A DNA stretch of 64,000 nt from Panicum virgatum (GCF_016808335.1 NC_053141.1:4167326-4231325); one strand, 5' to 3'. Counted from the first letter of the stretch, positions 11,591-23,863 are shown. The notes: generated by a model not told the origin, from the sequence alone. A program made the numbers and translations.

Positions 11591-12845
11591 TAGGAAATGG
11601 GTTGACGCTAAATTATAGAACATGCGCAACTCGAAGCGTGTGTGTTTTCATGCAATTCCATGGTTTTTTAAAGTAAAAAACTGTCTCGTTATGTTCTGCA
11701 GTTCATATATTGGAATCAAACAACATGATCGTCTTAGTTGTCGCTGCAGTTTTTTTGTAGTTAATTAGTGCGTGATTGTTTAAACAATCTACCTCTCTTA
11801 GATCTATATGATGAATTTCTCAATTTTCATTAGTTGAGTGTCTGTTTGGATTTTTGTTCCAAACGTATATCGGGCAAGCCTTGTTCGAGCAGACCCATTT
11901 TCTATATCTATCTTTCTATACTATATTTCTATCTATATCTATATTATATATATAAGTTGAAACAATTGTAACTCTTTCTCACCAAGATGAGGCCCACTAT
12001 ACTCCTCACGGAGGTCCCACTTGTCAAGCCAAAGATTTGGCGAAAGGGGGTGTAGACCCACAAAATTGATAGAAGGAAAATGCTTCCACCAAAATTCTAA
12101 TTTTTTTTACACCAAGTATTCATCTACCCACCTCTTGTACCCACATATTACTTTTCTTTATCACATACTTCACTTTCCTTTGCATTGATATCATTGTTTT
12201 ATGGAAGAAAAATAAATACATGCATTATTTTTGGAAGAAAATAAATGACATTGTTGCTTGATAGAAGAAAAAATAAATACGTATCTGTGGCACGTACATC
12301 TCCGCTAGTATTAATTAATGAGAAATCTATGTTCGCTATGACCTGTATGTGTCCATTTTGGTATGCTCTTGAGATATGCTTACCGTTATTAATTTTTCTC
12401 CAGGTATATTGCTATATCTAAATTTGTCTACTACTTGTTGAGTATAGAAAACAACTCATAGGAGACAACGAATTGGACTCTCTTTTGACTAAATGCAAAT
12501 CATGGATTGAGGTTCAATACCAACAGGGGGCCGATGCTGATTTTGCGGTGGGCCCATGCCCACGTGAGTCCTCCTGTCCTCTTCTACCCGCCCACCTCCC
12601 TTCCGTTCCTTTTTCTCATTGCTCTCTTTTTTCTCTGAATCTGACTCCGAGCATTTTCCGGCGAGTGGCGCGGCGGCAGCAGGGTCCTCCCCGGGTGCTC
12701 GATTCCGCCGCCGGCGGCGGCGAGCTCCTCGGGAATCCCGCCATTGTTTTTTCTTTTTAAATGCAAAAGTTTTTACAAAACTTTTTTCCCAGTTTTTTTA
12801 TTTTGGATGCAAAAGTTTTTTTGGTTTTGGATGCAAAAGTGTTTT
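11591..12845. other. Repeat-derived spacer with first copy of a diverged repeat
   Basis: AT-rich sequence with no gene. From about 12310 to 12530 it carries the first of four diverged copies of a unit also seen at 16.4-17.7 kb (GAGAAATC...TTGAGTA...GACTCTCTTTTGACT). The 12540-12760 part is GC-rich with no recognised coding sequence. Confidence 0.5.
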
Positions 12846-15800
12846 TTAACACCACTCAGCCAGACTTGGTCTGACCCGTGTCGCCGGCCGGTCAGACCGG
12901 TAGCGGCAGCACGCGTCACGGCGGCCACGCGTCGAGCATCCTCGTCGGAGGGCGCGCCGTGGCCACGTGCCGGCCATCCTCGGCGCCAACGTCGCATCCT
13001 TATCCATCCTCGGAAGCATTTCACGCCATCGCCTCCTCCTTCCTCCCTTTCTTCTTCCTCGAGCCGAGCTCGAACGAGCTCGAGCAGCTCGCGTTCGCCG
13101 CCCAGATCCCCGGCCTCCGCCCCACCATCTTCAAATCGCCGCCAACCACAGCTGCCCCACCTCCCTAGTTCCCTTCCCATCCCCTCGGACCTGAGCTCCG
13201 GCCCTCGGACAGTCAGGAATCGAGGATCCTCCGGCCGCCGGCCATCCATGGCCATCAAGCTCCACCTCGACGTCGAACTCCATCGTCCGGCCACCGTTTC
13301 CTTCGTCCAATGGTCCAAATCGAACCTAGGTGAGGTGCCGATACTCGTGCTCTCCTCGTTCTTGCACGTTCCGCGAGTTTCCGCGCTCGTTCATGGCGTC
13401 GCCACCGCCGCCATGCTGCTGTTCGTGGAGGGCCGCCTCCGCTTGCCTCTGTGCTGCGCCGCCGTGTGCGCTGGCTCCGCCTGGCCGCTCTGCACGCCGC
13501 GCCGCCCCGTGCCACTGCCGGCCGACCTTGCTGCCGACGGAAGCCGCTCGCCGCGCCGGCGGCCATGGCCATGTGCCATGGCTCAGCTAGGGCCGGTCTG
13601 ACCGGTTGTAATAACCGGTCTGACTGGTGGTTGCCTTTTTATTCATTTGACGAAACTTGTAGGTTGCATAATAATTTGAGGAAAAATCCTAAAAATACAA
13701 AATTATTTTTGTTTGAATGTTTAGATCTAAATCTCCATGGGAAAAATATTAATTCTTGTGAAATAACCCTTTTTTGCCTCCGTTAAGATTTAGGTTGTGT
13801 TTAGGCTTGTTTAGCTAGTTTCAGCAAATCTATTAGTCTAAAAATTATGAGGTCTAGGCAGTAATTTAATTTATGCATGTGTAGTCCACTATAAAAGTTT
13901 CATGTCCAAAAAATGTAGTTTGATATGTTAGTTGGTTCTCCATATGTTAGTATATCTATGAGTTAAATAGTTTATATTTGAGAAGAATCTTGTAAATTAA
14001 AATTTAAATATTATATCAGTAGCTACACCATAGTAGATTTTGCTCGTCACTAGAATGTGTTCATAATTTACTTTAGTGAATTTATTTTTCTCAAGGCGAA
14101 GTTAGCTAGTTGATAGTAAAAACTATATTGCTAGGGTTCATGATATGTCATATAACGTGTTGAGTTGTATCCTTTTATGGAGTCAGTCAAGAAAATGTTA
14201 CATACAAGATGAGTCCTTGCTATCGTGCTTAGTCAGCCGGTCTGACCGGTGCAAGGACCGGTCTGACCGGTCATGACTGGTTTGGTATACCGGTCTGACA
14301 GGTAGTATTAGGGCTGATAGGCGTAATTGTATGTAAATCGTAATGTTTACACTCAGTCAATAGTTACTTATATGTATGTGCATTAATCGGTATTTCATAT
14401 GCATTCATACATCCGTATTGTTGCACTTCATTTAGGTACGCTAGCTGTACAACGTGGTGGCGTGCAGCACGCGGTGTTAGAGAAGAACTACAAGACGGTG
14501 TTCGGTGGACATCTCCAGAAGATGGAAGAACTGCTGAAGCAACCGAAGACCCGGCCCAATGGTCGGAAGGGCCCAAGGCCCGAAATAATATTAGCACTGA
14601 CTTAGTGTTACCCCCAGGCAAGCCCCGGTGCACATCCTATTATTTTAAATTATGACACCTATATACGTAACTATTAATTGTGCATTAGGTTTAGGAATTG
14701 TTTGGAATCCTAGTTGCATGATCCATAGGATTCCCTGAGTTATACTAGTATGTATAGGACGGTAAAAGTGCTATGTTTAATGGTTTTTCGGTAGAAGACG
14801 AGTGATCTCTTGCACTCACGAGATATATGATGTTTAGAAGTCGAGTAATTTCTGGTTACTCACGAGATATAAGATATAGTTATATTCCAGTATATGAGAT
14901 GTTGAGTTCGATATGGAATAAATGGAGAATTGAGACCGGATGGGAAATGATGAGGATACATAGGAATGACAGCAGGACAGGGTTCCTGGGTGTCTTAGTC
15001 CCGTCTGTGTCGATTAAGGACCGGTCGTTGTCGGCAGTGCTGATCGGGGATTGAATTGTACTAACCGCATGCCGGGAGTAGGAGGTAGTCGAAACCGGTA
15101 AGCCGAGTACTGCCTTGTTTCGAAAGTACAGGAACCCGCACCCAACTCCTGGGGTAGTCGAGTAGTCACGGAGAAATGGGGATGCATATGTTTACTTTTG
15201 GTGGTCTCATGTTGAGCTCGGCTGACCATATGTCGTTGAGCTTGTTCCTGTAGTTCAAGGCGGGGAGGAGAAAGGTCGGTGCGTGGGGTCCGACGGGGCT
15301 TTTGCGTGCCGTGTTGGTTAAGTCCACCTTGCAAGGTTAAATCGAATTGATTCGCTGTGTCTCGCGGATATGAGGACCTTGATCTCTTTGCTGCATCGTA
15401 GCAAAATGTTAGATGGTGAATTATATATATATATATAATGTTGAAAACCTTGAATTATTATGATTGCTTCACCTTGTGTGCAATAGTTGAATTGTGCAAA
15501 TATTAGATTGAGGTTAATCTATATAGAACCTGGAGCTAAAATATTGAAAATAAGCATACACTTTTAGATGCTTTTCTGCAAAATAAACCACCAGCCAAAT
15601 GCCTTGCATGTTTAGATATGTGGGCTAAGTTATACCCACTGGTCGGGTAAGTCTTGCTGAGTATTAGTTGCTCAGGATTTGTTGTTTACCCTATTTTAGG
15701 TTTAGGAGCTAACTAGGTTTCACATCGGTGGGCTCGATGTGGCGCCTTGTCTTCACGTCTCGGTAGTCCTCGACTTATTTCATTTGTTTTATTTATTCTC

Positions 15801-16092
15801 TAGTAAAAATACTCTGTAAGTTAGTTTCTTTCCCGCTGCTATCTTTTCTTTTGTATATTTTAAATTTACAGCTGTTTTGTAAAAGTCTTAATTTTATTTA
15901 CTATTTTTGTAAGATTGTATCATGTTGGTACCTTCTGCGCTCGCCTTCGTGCGAGACTTTTTGTGTGTTTCGATCGGCCTGTGGGTTGGAAACAGTCTGT
16001 CAAGTTACAATTAATTAAGCTAATACGCCTGATGTGTTCAAATGATGGCGGTTACGTTTAATTAAGCGTTTTAACTCGGCAGGTCTGTTACA
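12846..16092 (+). mobile_element. Long (3.2 kb) solo LTR, Gypsy-type, family A
   Basis: The insert starts TTAACACCAC, a decayed form of TGTAACACC, ends GGTCTGTTACA, and is flanked by GTTTT on both sides (12841-12845 and 16093-16097). The host sequence on either side (TTTTGGATGCAAAAG) is shared, as if once continuous. It has a GC-rich first kilobase and no gag or pol. Segments near 15330 (CCTTGCAAGGTTAAAT) and 15640 (GTAAGTCTTGCTGAGTATTAG) match, reverse-complemented, the element at 44571-48394. The flank repeat is low-complexity, so the left border is less sure. LTRs this long suggest a Del/Tekay-like chromovirus, which is inference. Confidence 0.62.
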
Positions 16093-16097
16093 GTTTT

Positions 16098-17665
16098 CTT
16101 CAAAATTTTGATTGATTTTGGATGCAAAAGTTTTTTATACAAATTCTTTTAGTTTTTCTTAAAACTTTCACTTCTAAATTTTTTTCATTAAATTTTTTCC
16201 CTTTTCTCTCCAAAATATTTGTCTTGAAATATTTCCCTAAAATTTTTATCACAAAATGACAAAAAGAATACTAAAACGGAAAAAAGACGGTCGGAAATCG
16301 ACCTTACGGTCGCCTGTAAATTTGAATCCTCCAACAGGGTGTCCAATGCTCAGTAAATAGTAACAGCTAAATATTACAACCTGATCACATTCATACAGCA
16401 TTGATACTCTCCTAGCAACAGAGAAATCTGGATTAGTTGTGTGTGTGTGTGTGTGTTCATTTTGATACTCAGCTTGTCGATTGTTAATTTTCTGTCCATC
16501 CAAAACTTGATAGCTCAAAATTTGACTAGTATTTGTTGAGTAGAAAATAACTCATCAGAGGTGACTTAGGCTCTTTTTGACTAAGATACAAATCATGGAC
16601 AATAATGATACCACGCTAGTATTTACGAGTCAATGCCAATATTAAAAGTTAAGCTACAATTTCAACCCGATCACATTCACATAGTATACAAAATAACATC
16701 CTATAAATATATGCTATATATCTTTTAGTCGAGAAATCTATGCTCACCATGAGGTTTGTCCCTTTCATTTTGGCTTCAAATATGCTGGTGGTTATTAATT
16801 TAGTCTCCATGCATATTTGTCAGATCTAAATTTGATTACTATCTATTGAGTAGAAACTAGAAAATAACTTGTTGGATGAAACTAAGGCTCTCTTTTGACT
16901 GGATGTATATCTTGGGCAGCAGTGATACAGCACTACCATTTACTTTCGAAGTCTATAGAGCACCAACATTTAGTATAAATTAAATTGTTGCAGCTAAAGT
17001 TTCGACCTGATCACATTCATATAACATACAAAATGTAATCCTATAAATATATATGTGACATTACATCTCAAGAAAATATTCGGTGCAAACCACATTCTCG
17101 GTAGAAATGTGAAAACCCCTTAAAAATATACTTGCAAGTATTAAAAAAATTGAAACAATGCACAGTCACAGTACATCATTATGTGTACTTTGTGATAAAA
17201 GTTGGGATGCAAAATTATTTTGCAAAAAATTCATATAAAAATGTGAAATTCCACGTGCATGTACACATTAAATTTGTTGTTTTCGTTTAATTTTTTTTAT
17301 ATTGAGTTTGCATCCTAACTTTTGTTACAAAGTGCATCAATGCATTCACTATGGATGTGCATCATTTTAATTTTTGTGAATACTTGTAGATACAATTTTT
17401 AATGGGTTTTTATATTTCCACCAAGAAGATGGTTTGCACCAAATGTTTTCTCATCTCTCTCTCTCTCTCTCTTGGTCGAGAAATCAATGACCACTATGAG
17501 CTGTGTTATGTGTTCAATGATAACACTTGAGATATGCAGGTGACATTCAATTTTGTCACCATGTATATTTAGTACCTCTAAAGTTGACTACTATTTATTG
17601 AGTAGAAAACCAAGAAAACTGGCATGGACTCTCTTTTGACTCTGAATGCAAATCATGAAGTTCAA
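16098..17665. repeat. Diverged tandem repeat block (three further copies)
   Basis: Landmarks such as GAGAAATC, TTATTAATTT...CTCCATG and (T/C)TACTAT(T/C)TATTGAGTAGAAA recur in the same order around 16.4-16.66, 16.73-16.99 and 17.47-17.66 kb, plus the copy at 12.31-12.53 kb. Copies are perhaps 70-80% alike by eye. The 3.2-kb LTR separates the first copy from the rest, so the block is older than the LTR. No coding sequence is seen. Confidence 0.5.
17067..17453. mobile_element. Foldback MITE, about 390 bp
   Basis: The left half (AAAATATTCGGTGCAAACCA, then GTAGAAATGTGAAAACCC) is repeated inverted in the right half (reverse complement AAAACATTTGGTGCAAACCA, then GTGGAAATATAAAAACCC). The inverted match runs inward through the middle, so almost the whole element can fold into one long hairpin. 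It sits within the diverged repeat block. No target duplication was settled. Confidence 0.6.
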
Positions 17666-18244
17666 CTCATCCGCAAAATAGGGGGATAAAGTACTTAAAC
17701 TTGGAGGTGCACGTGCATGTATGTACATATGCAGTACAATTATTCCCGCTCCTACCATTTCTTTTAGAAAAATAATTTTACAAGTTTACCTACACAGGTG
17801 GCGATTGAGGAACAAGACAATAGTAAAAATCATGATACCGGAGAACTTGTGTCAAGAATTTTAGTGTGCTCTAGTATATAGTTGGAGCTGATATACGTAC
17901 GTAATACATTCTTATGGGTCCAATTGTTTTCGACTGTTTAAAAGTGTCTTTTTTTAAAAAAAAATCATTCCAGGATAAAAATGCGGTTCATCATGGTTCA
18001 TCACAATTGAAAAAAAAAAATCATTCCAGCATACAGATAGATGTAAATCTATAAAATTTACTATTACACCTTCTTCAGCAGAACTTGAAGGCGTGTTGTT
18101 TTCATCTCATTCTTCATGTGTCCATTTTACATTATTGCCTTGCTGGGCTGCTGGTCCAAACAGTGTTGATAGGTTCTCATGCAGCATGGGATGGGGTCAT
18201 GGGGAGCCTTGCAAGTTGCAACGCAGAGCTGTGCTGGAGACTGA
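17666..18244. other. Spacer, no gene seen
   Basis: AT-rich, with several A runs. I see no exon, RNA gene or element that I can name. Confidence 0.4.
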
Positions 18245-18546
18245 GGCTCTGTTTGGGAGGGCTTCACCGGCGGCTTCACGAGCGGCTTCAGGTGAAGCCC
18301 TCCCAAACGTTTGTTTCAGGACCGGCTTCACGTGTGAAGTCGGTTCTGAAGCCGTCGGCGGCTTACACAGGCAAGGTGAAGCCATGAAATCGTGGCTTCA
18401 CGCGGCTTACACATCAATCTAACAAGTGAAGCTGTTTTGCCAAACATTTTCTAAAATGGCTCCAACTCCACCAGAAAAGCCGCTCCATCTGAGGAGTCAG
18501 AGCCGGAGCTGTTTTTGGAAGAGCCGAAGCCCTACCAAACGGGGCC
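18245..18546. mobile_element. MITE with GGCTCTGTTTGG ends
   Basis: The left end GGCTCTGTTTGG and right end CCAAACGGGGCC are inverted repeats flanked by TGA on both sides. The interior repeats the word GGCTTCA and its complement TGAAGCC many times, so the two halves can pair. No ORF is meaningful. The superfamily is unsure. Confidence 0.55.
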
Positions 18547-18602
18547 TGAGTCCCCCCTGCAGCATTCAGCTCTGGTCAGCAGAGCCATTTCAGCATCAAT
18601 AC

Positions 18603-18860
18603 TAGGGCTGGAAAAAAAAGCTCGTTAAGCTGGCTCGGTGGCTCGTTTCAAAATTGCTCCGATTACGTTCGTTCTTTTTTAAAAATAAAGATTAGTTGAT
18701 TTGGAACAAAAGTCAATTTTGGCAGACTCGGCTCGGCTCGGCTCGTTATGCTCGATTTGAAGTTGCATATCAAACAACGCGGGAGACTATAATAAATACA
18801 AATATATTGATTTCGAAAAAAGCTCAAAAAAAGTGGAGGCTCGGTTTGATTCCACCCCTA
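18603..18860. mobile_element. hAT-like MITE, 258 bp
   Basis: The ends are TAGGGCTGG and CCACCCCTA, the TAGGG-type termini of hAT elements. The 8-bp flanks are ATCAATAC (18595-18602) and GTCAATAC (18861-18868), matching at 7 of 8 positions, the hAT duplication length. A short GGCTC tandem lies inside. Non-coding. Confidence 0.68.
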
Positions 18861-18868
18861 GTCAATAC

Positions 18869-19523
18869 TCCATCTGTATACAGGAAAGGTCAAACCATGC
18901 TTCACACTCGGAACTCTCTGATTTTGCACGACCTCTAGTCCTATGTTCCAACTTCCAACCTTTGTTGTGACAGAGTTGCCCCTTTTTTTGGGTCTGGAGC
19001 CGGGCCTATTCTCTGGAACTAGGTGCGGCCTAGCCCAAAGAAAAAGAAAACTGAAATGTACAATTGTGTCCATATAATGCCTAATACTTCCACCTTCTCT
19101 TTTTGTAAGGCGTGTATGCGTATCAAAGATTCAAGCTTTTAAATCTGTAGCCAACAGTAAGCTAAATATTTGTAGGTGTTATACATATAAATTTGATATG
19201 AATTTTGAAATGGAGGTAGCAATAATTTTACGAGTCATTCTGGAGATACTTTAAAATAAAATACCCAATAAACCGCTGTCACAAGAAAAACGTGCTGTGT
19301 TAAAAAAAAGTGTGCTGCCAAAAGTGAAATGGATGTATCATGAAAAATATGTATAATTACTTCCTTGTGTTGGAAATATGAGTCCGTCACAAGTTGAACT
19401 TTTTTACCTTTCACCATGAGAATATTTTCTTTTATAAATTGACAATGTGAACAATATTTTCATAATATATAATCCTTCCTAGTTTTATACTAATTTTTGC
19501 CAACCATATACTACATTTTTATA
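18869..19523. other. Spacer, no gene seen
   Basis: AT-rich sequence between MITEs. Nothing recognisable was found. Confidence 0.4.
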
Positions 19524-19525
19524 TA

Positions 19526-19578
19526 CTCCCTCCATTCTCTTTTGATAACTATATTTTAAAAACTCAAATGTTCATAAA

Positions 19579-19635
<57 letters not shown>

Positions 19636-19808
19636 CTACTGTCATAGGCTGTGACAATAAATAACACTAGTAACGAGGAGTCCCCAATTAAAATATTGAA
19701 GAACCAACAAAAAAAGTCTATGTTACATTTATTATATAATAAATAATGTTATTTTCTTTAGTCATTGTGTCAAGGTGAAATATAGCTATCAAAATAGAAT
19801 GGAGGGAG
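19526..19808. mobile_element. Stowaway-like MITE with internal (TA)n
   Basis: The ends CTCCCTCCATTCTCTTTTGATA and (reverse complement) CTCCCTCCATTCTATTTTGATA are near-perfect inverted repeats flanked by TA. A pure TA tract of about 53 bp at roughly 19580-19632 lies inside and probably varies in length between individuals. Confidence 0.78.
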
Positions 19809-19817
19809 TACATAATA

Positions 19818-19882
19818 CTCACTCCATCCCAAACTATGCATCTAGAAAAGCGAAGATGACTAATAATTTGAAATGGAGGGAG
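19818..19882. mobile_element. Very short Stowaway-like remnant
   Basis: CTCACTCCATCCC at the left and GGAGGGAG at the right, flanked by TA on both sides, only 65 bp long and 9 bp from the previous element. It is probably an internally deleted Stowaway copy. Confidence 0.5.
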
Positions 19883-19884
19883 TA

Positions 19885-20763
19885 CTCAACAAAGTAAAAA
19901 CAATGTCGATGTCCTAATTAACTTATTCATTCAATAATCCGTATGAATTTGTTAAAAACACACAAAGTGGAAACAACATGTGTAATTAAGTTGCCACACA
20001 AACTAAGCAATCCTCAATGAATGATTGATTTGTCACAGGACTAATCCAATTGATACACGCATGGCTGCCTCTTCTTGTACTCACGCACGTGCGATGTGAT
20101 GTGACGCAGCAGGTGCAGAGGCGGAAGCCCGGCGCGCGCGTGTGATCTGATCACCGCGGGACGCCGGCGCTCGAGTCATCTCCAGGACTGTTGGAGGAAG
20201 CTGCCGTCGTGCGTCGTTCTCAGACGCCAATGGCCATCCCTTCTTGTCTCCAGGTCGATTCAGCTCACAAATTTGAAGGCCCAAGGCGTCTCTCCTTTGC
20301 TTGCCTGTCTAGGGCAGACATGGCACGTCTAGCTATGGTAGCGACCTGCGTGTACCTTTCTGATGGCACGTATTTTATTCGTTCTCTGAATTTCTAGCTA
20401 TAGACTAGTAGTAGTATGTAGTGGGTGCATTGCATTGCACACCGTCTAATTGATTGGTTTTCTGGTAACGTTGTGACCTGGCAACTAATTTGCTTACCTG
20501 ATATGGTTGTTAGGTTATCTTATTCTGATTGTCAATTTATTAAAAATGTGATCGTAGGAGGAGAGAGAGAGACGTCCACTCCTCCAAGTCTTTAAGCAGA
20601 AGCTTGTCATTTCGATGTTAAGGGAGGAGTTGAACCTGTTTATTAGTTTTTGATTTACCTATTACAATTTTAGAATTTGAGGTTCGTTTTCTAGCCGCTG
20701 GGTAATTCAAATCATTATAATAAGGTCTATTTACTACCCCGAGCAATCCATTATTTTGTCCAC
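19885..20763. other. Spacer, no gene seen
   Basis: Includes a GC-rich patch near 20080-20240 with no coding signature I recognise. No RNA gene is seen. Confidence 0.4.
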
Positions 20764-20766
20764 TTA

Positions 20767-20939
20767 GACTCTGTTTGGATCCAAGTGCCAATAATGGGTA
20801 AAAGTGCTAAACTTTAGCACTACTTCTCCAAACAGGAGTGCTAATGGGGTGGGCTAAATGCTCAAAAATTTTAGCATGTGTATGAGTGCTAATACATGCT
20901 AAAGTTTAGCACTCAACTTTAGCTCCTCCAAATAGCCCC
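20767..20939. mobile_element. Tourist-like MITE, 173 bp
   Basis: The ends GACTCTGTTTGG and (reverse complement) GGGGCTATTTGG are flanked by TTA on both sides (20764-20766 and 20940-20942), the PIF/Harbinger target. The interior is a foldback of GTGCTAAA-type words. Non-coding. Confidence 0.68.
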
Positions 20940-21175
20940 TTAGTGATATTAACAAAGCATGGCTCAAATTGTAGTCCCCTGAATTTTTTAGGGTTACAGA
21001 GGACACAATAACTGGAGTTAGAAAAAATAAATTAGTATTTTTCATGATCATTATTGCTAGGTTAGGTGCATATAAGTCTAAGTTAATCCTAGATACACAA
21101 AAGTGCATGAAAAATGATAAAGTATCCTGAAGTACCTTTTCTAAACATATATAGTATATCATGCATGTCCTAGGT

Positions 21176-22251
21176 TGTCGGTACCTCTAGACTAGGGTAC
21201 CCCCTCTTGCTATGTCAAGACTCGCGTAGTTATCTGTAACTACGCCCAAAGGAGCTAAACAACCGGACCCCTGGGGTCCGCCTCCACCACACCGGACCAA
21301 CAGTCCCGGACCCGCTTCTCGCTGGGGGACGGGTCCGGTGTCACCACGTGTCCCGGAGAGGGGGGTGCTGAGCCAAAACAGCCGGAGGCCCCGGACCTCC
21401 CACGGGGTCCCGGACCCCCACATACTATCCGGAACCCTCAGCGGGGAGGGAACGGACACTCCGCCTAAGGGGGTCCGGAGCCGCCTCATGTCCGCAGGCG
21501 CAGGCACGCGCGCGGCCACCTAGCTTCCTCGGGAAGACTCGCCCACCTACCGCATTCAATGCGGGAGACGTTAAGTGCGCTCTGCCACAGCAGAGCCCGA
21601 GGAGACTTTTGCCAGGCTGTACTGCTGATCGCGCCTTACCAAGGCGCACAGTACAGTCGCTGGCACCACCTACGCCACGCGCGTCAGTCTACTACGCCAG
21701 TTAGACACGACAGCTCGGCAACGGAGTATCATAACGCCTACGCGGTAGACCCAACAGTCTACGCCGCAACCTACACTGCCTCAGCGGGCGCCTGGCCGAT
21801 GGGACAAGTGAAGACTCCCTTCGGTCAGAGAGTCTACAGTGCAGTGAAGCGTATCCGGGAAGAGATTCTCAACCACTGTAGCATCAATAGTGTCTTTTTG
21901 ATAGTAAAATATACATCCTTGTTGGGCCCACCTGTCGGGGTCCAACGGCTATGTACGCGTCCTCCTCGCGCTATAAAAGTGGGACGCCCGCTAGAGAATG
22001 ACTCAAGGCTCATAAGGGGCTTAGAGGCAGAGGATAGACTCATCCGCGAATTCTAGAGCAATAGAACTCTCAGTGGACGTAGGGTATTACGCTCCAGCGG
22101 CCCAAACCACTCTAAATCCTCGTGTGTTCTTGTGTTCTTGCTTCATGGATAGATCTGAGGAATAACTTGCACTTTCTCGAGTAACCACCCTCTGGGATTA
22201 GGCGGGTGCACTACGCCACCCGGCTGTGGCCCTCCTCTTAGAGCCACGACA
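21176..22251 (+). mobile_element. Solo LTR, 1.08 kb, family B, TSD TAGGT
   Basis: It starts TGTCGGTACC, ends CCACGACA, and is flanked by perfect 5-bp repeats TAGGT (21171-21175 and 22252-22256). No primer-binding site, polypurine tract or coding region adjoins it, so it is a solo LTR left by LTR-LTR recombination. A TATA box lies in CGCTATAAAAG near 21970 with a transcribed part beyond it. The LTR at 37243-38252 is the same family in the other orientation: both share GGGGTACC at the 5' end and GGCGGGTGCA...GCCACCCGGCTG near the 3' end. Confidence 0.88.
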
Positions 22252-22256
22252 TAGGT

Positions 22257-22866
22257 TATATCACAAAATTTAAACTTAAACACAAGTGGTATACGATGAG
22301 AAAGTCAATTGGGTTACATTTTGTTCATAGGCCGCGAAAGTGCATGTAGTCTAAGTGGTTACAGGAGCATCAGTAGCACCTCAGATCTTGGGTTAGGATT
22401 TAACGGCGTTGTGCTTCTGTCGACAGTGAGGCACATGTGTGGTTCGGTAACTTCGTCAATTTTGAGGATTTGCCGGCTTAGTCTTCGAAGATGCTCATAG
22501 GGACTTCATCAATTTTGAGAATTTACTGGCTCAGTCTTCGAAGATGCTGATAGAGGTAGGGTTTGCGTACGTATGTTTATAGGGGTGAGTGTGCATATGT
22601 TGTGAGTGTCTGGGTTGTACTTTGCAATCTTAAAAAAAATGTTCATGGGTCAAATAGACAAAGATGGTTGCTCGTGTGATAAAGTAGACTTTATCCTATT
22701 AACCGTTGTACAAGCACGTCATGAGAAAGGATTACTGTGACTTTTTTTAAACACATCATGATAATTTACATTATTTTGACAGCTCCAATTTACACGTCAC
22801 AAAATTCGTGGCTGCCAGGGCCATTCTAGCTAGCTAGTTTCTCGTAGTGAGTTGCTTGGTCATCAA
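22257..22866. other. Spacer with a short direct duplication
   Basis: The phrase TTCATCAATTTTGAG...GGCT(T/C)AGTCTTCGAAGATGCT occurs twice (about 22451-22497 and 22503-22551). No gene is seen. Confidence 0.45.
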
Positions 22867-22875
22867 GACTAATAA

Positions 22876-23854
22876 GGGTAAAGTCTATTTTTCAACCCTG
22901 AACTATCACGATAGTCCGATTTTGGCCCTTAAACTACGAAACCGGACATCCTATACCTCCAACTAACGAAACCGTCTGAAAAACAACCCTGGCTCAGCCA
23001 AAGGCGGTTTTGCTACAGTAAAATTTCCGAATTTCTGGAATTTCACATCCCTCTCAATTAAATAATAAAAAAGCATAGTTAATATTGTCTAAAAATTATG
23101 ATATTTTTTTGGGAGGTAGATCAAAAGACAAGGAATTTATTTTGGCTAGATGTCATACATTAAACATAATGAAATTTGAATTATAAATTTTTTAAAATTG
23201 GTAGAATTCAAAATTTCTTGAATTTTTGGGTTAGTTAAGCCTTTGACAAAAATGAAATAAAAATATGATAATTCATAATTTTTTATTTAGTTTAATAAGG
23301 TATTTTTTATTGGCCCATGTTTTTATGAAAGTTTTTGAATTCCTTCACAATGCTCAAATTTGAATCAAATTTGATTCCTCAAATTTTAATTTATGAATTT
23401 TCTATAGAACTTGGGCCAATAAAAAATACCTAACTAAACTAAATAAAAAATTATGAATTATCATATTTTTAATGCATTTTTATCATAGGTTTAGCTGACC
23501 TAAAAATTCAAGGAATTTTGAATTCTACCTATTTTTAAAATTTTATAATTCAAATTCCTTTATGTCTATTGTAGCACATCTGACCAAAATAGATTCCTTG
23601 TCTTTTGATCTACCTCCCAAAAAATATCATGAGTTTTAGACAATATTAACTATGCTTTCTTTATTATTTAATTGAGAGAGGTGTGAAATTCTAGAAATTC
23701 AGAAATTTTATTGTAGCAAAACCGCCTTTGGTTGAGCCAGGGTTATTTTTCAAACGGTTTCGTTAGTTGGAGGTGTAGGATGTCCGGTTTCGTAGTTTGA
23801 AGGGCCAAAATCGGACTATTATGATAGTTCAGGGTTGAAAAACAGACTTTTCCC
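22876..23854. mobile_element. Foldback MULE, 979 bp
   Basis: The left arm begins GGGTAAAGTCTATTTTTCAACC; the right arm is its near-exact reverse complement, ending CTTTTCCC. Pairing runs about 450 bp inward from each end, so the element is almost one long palindrome. The flanks GACTAATAA (22867-22875) and GAATAATAA (23855-23863) match at 8 of 9 positions, the MULE duplication length. It is AT-rich and non-coding. The hairpin transcript would be a good small-RNA source. Confidence 0.8.
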
Positions 23855-23863
23855 GAATAATAA

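Noticed and set aside
11900..12312. A second Helitron from TCTATAT... to ...CTAGT
   Set aside because: The 3' end lacks a clear GC hairpin and no interrupted host sequence could be rejoined. The evidence is too weak.
12744..13601. Possible proteins at 12.7-13.6 kb
   Set aside because: Frames come from the GC-rich 5' part of a long LTR, with no domain. The sister LTR at 47.2-47.9 kb has the same composition but unrelated frames.
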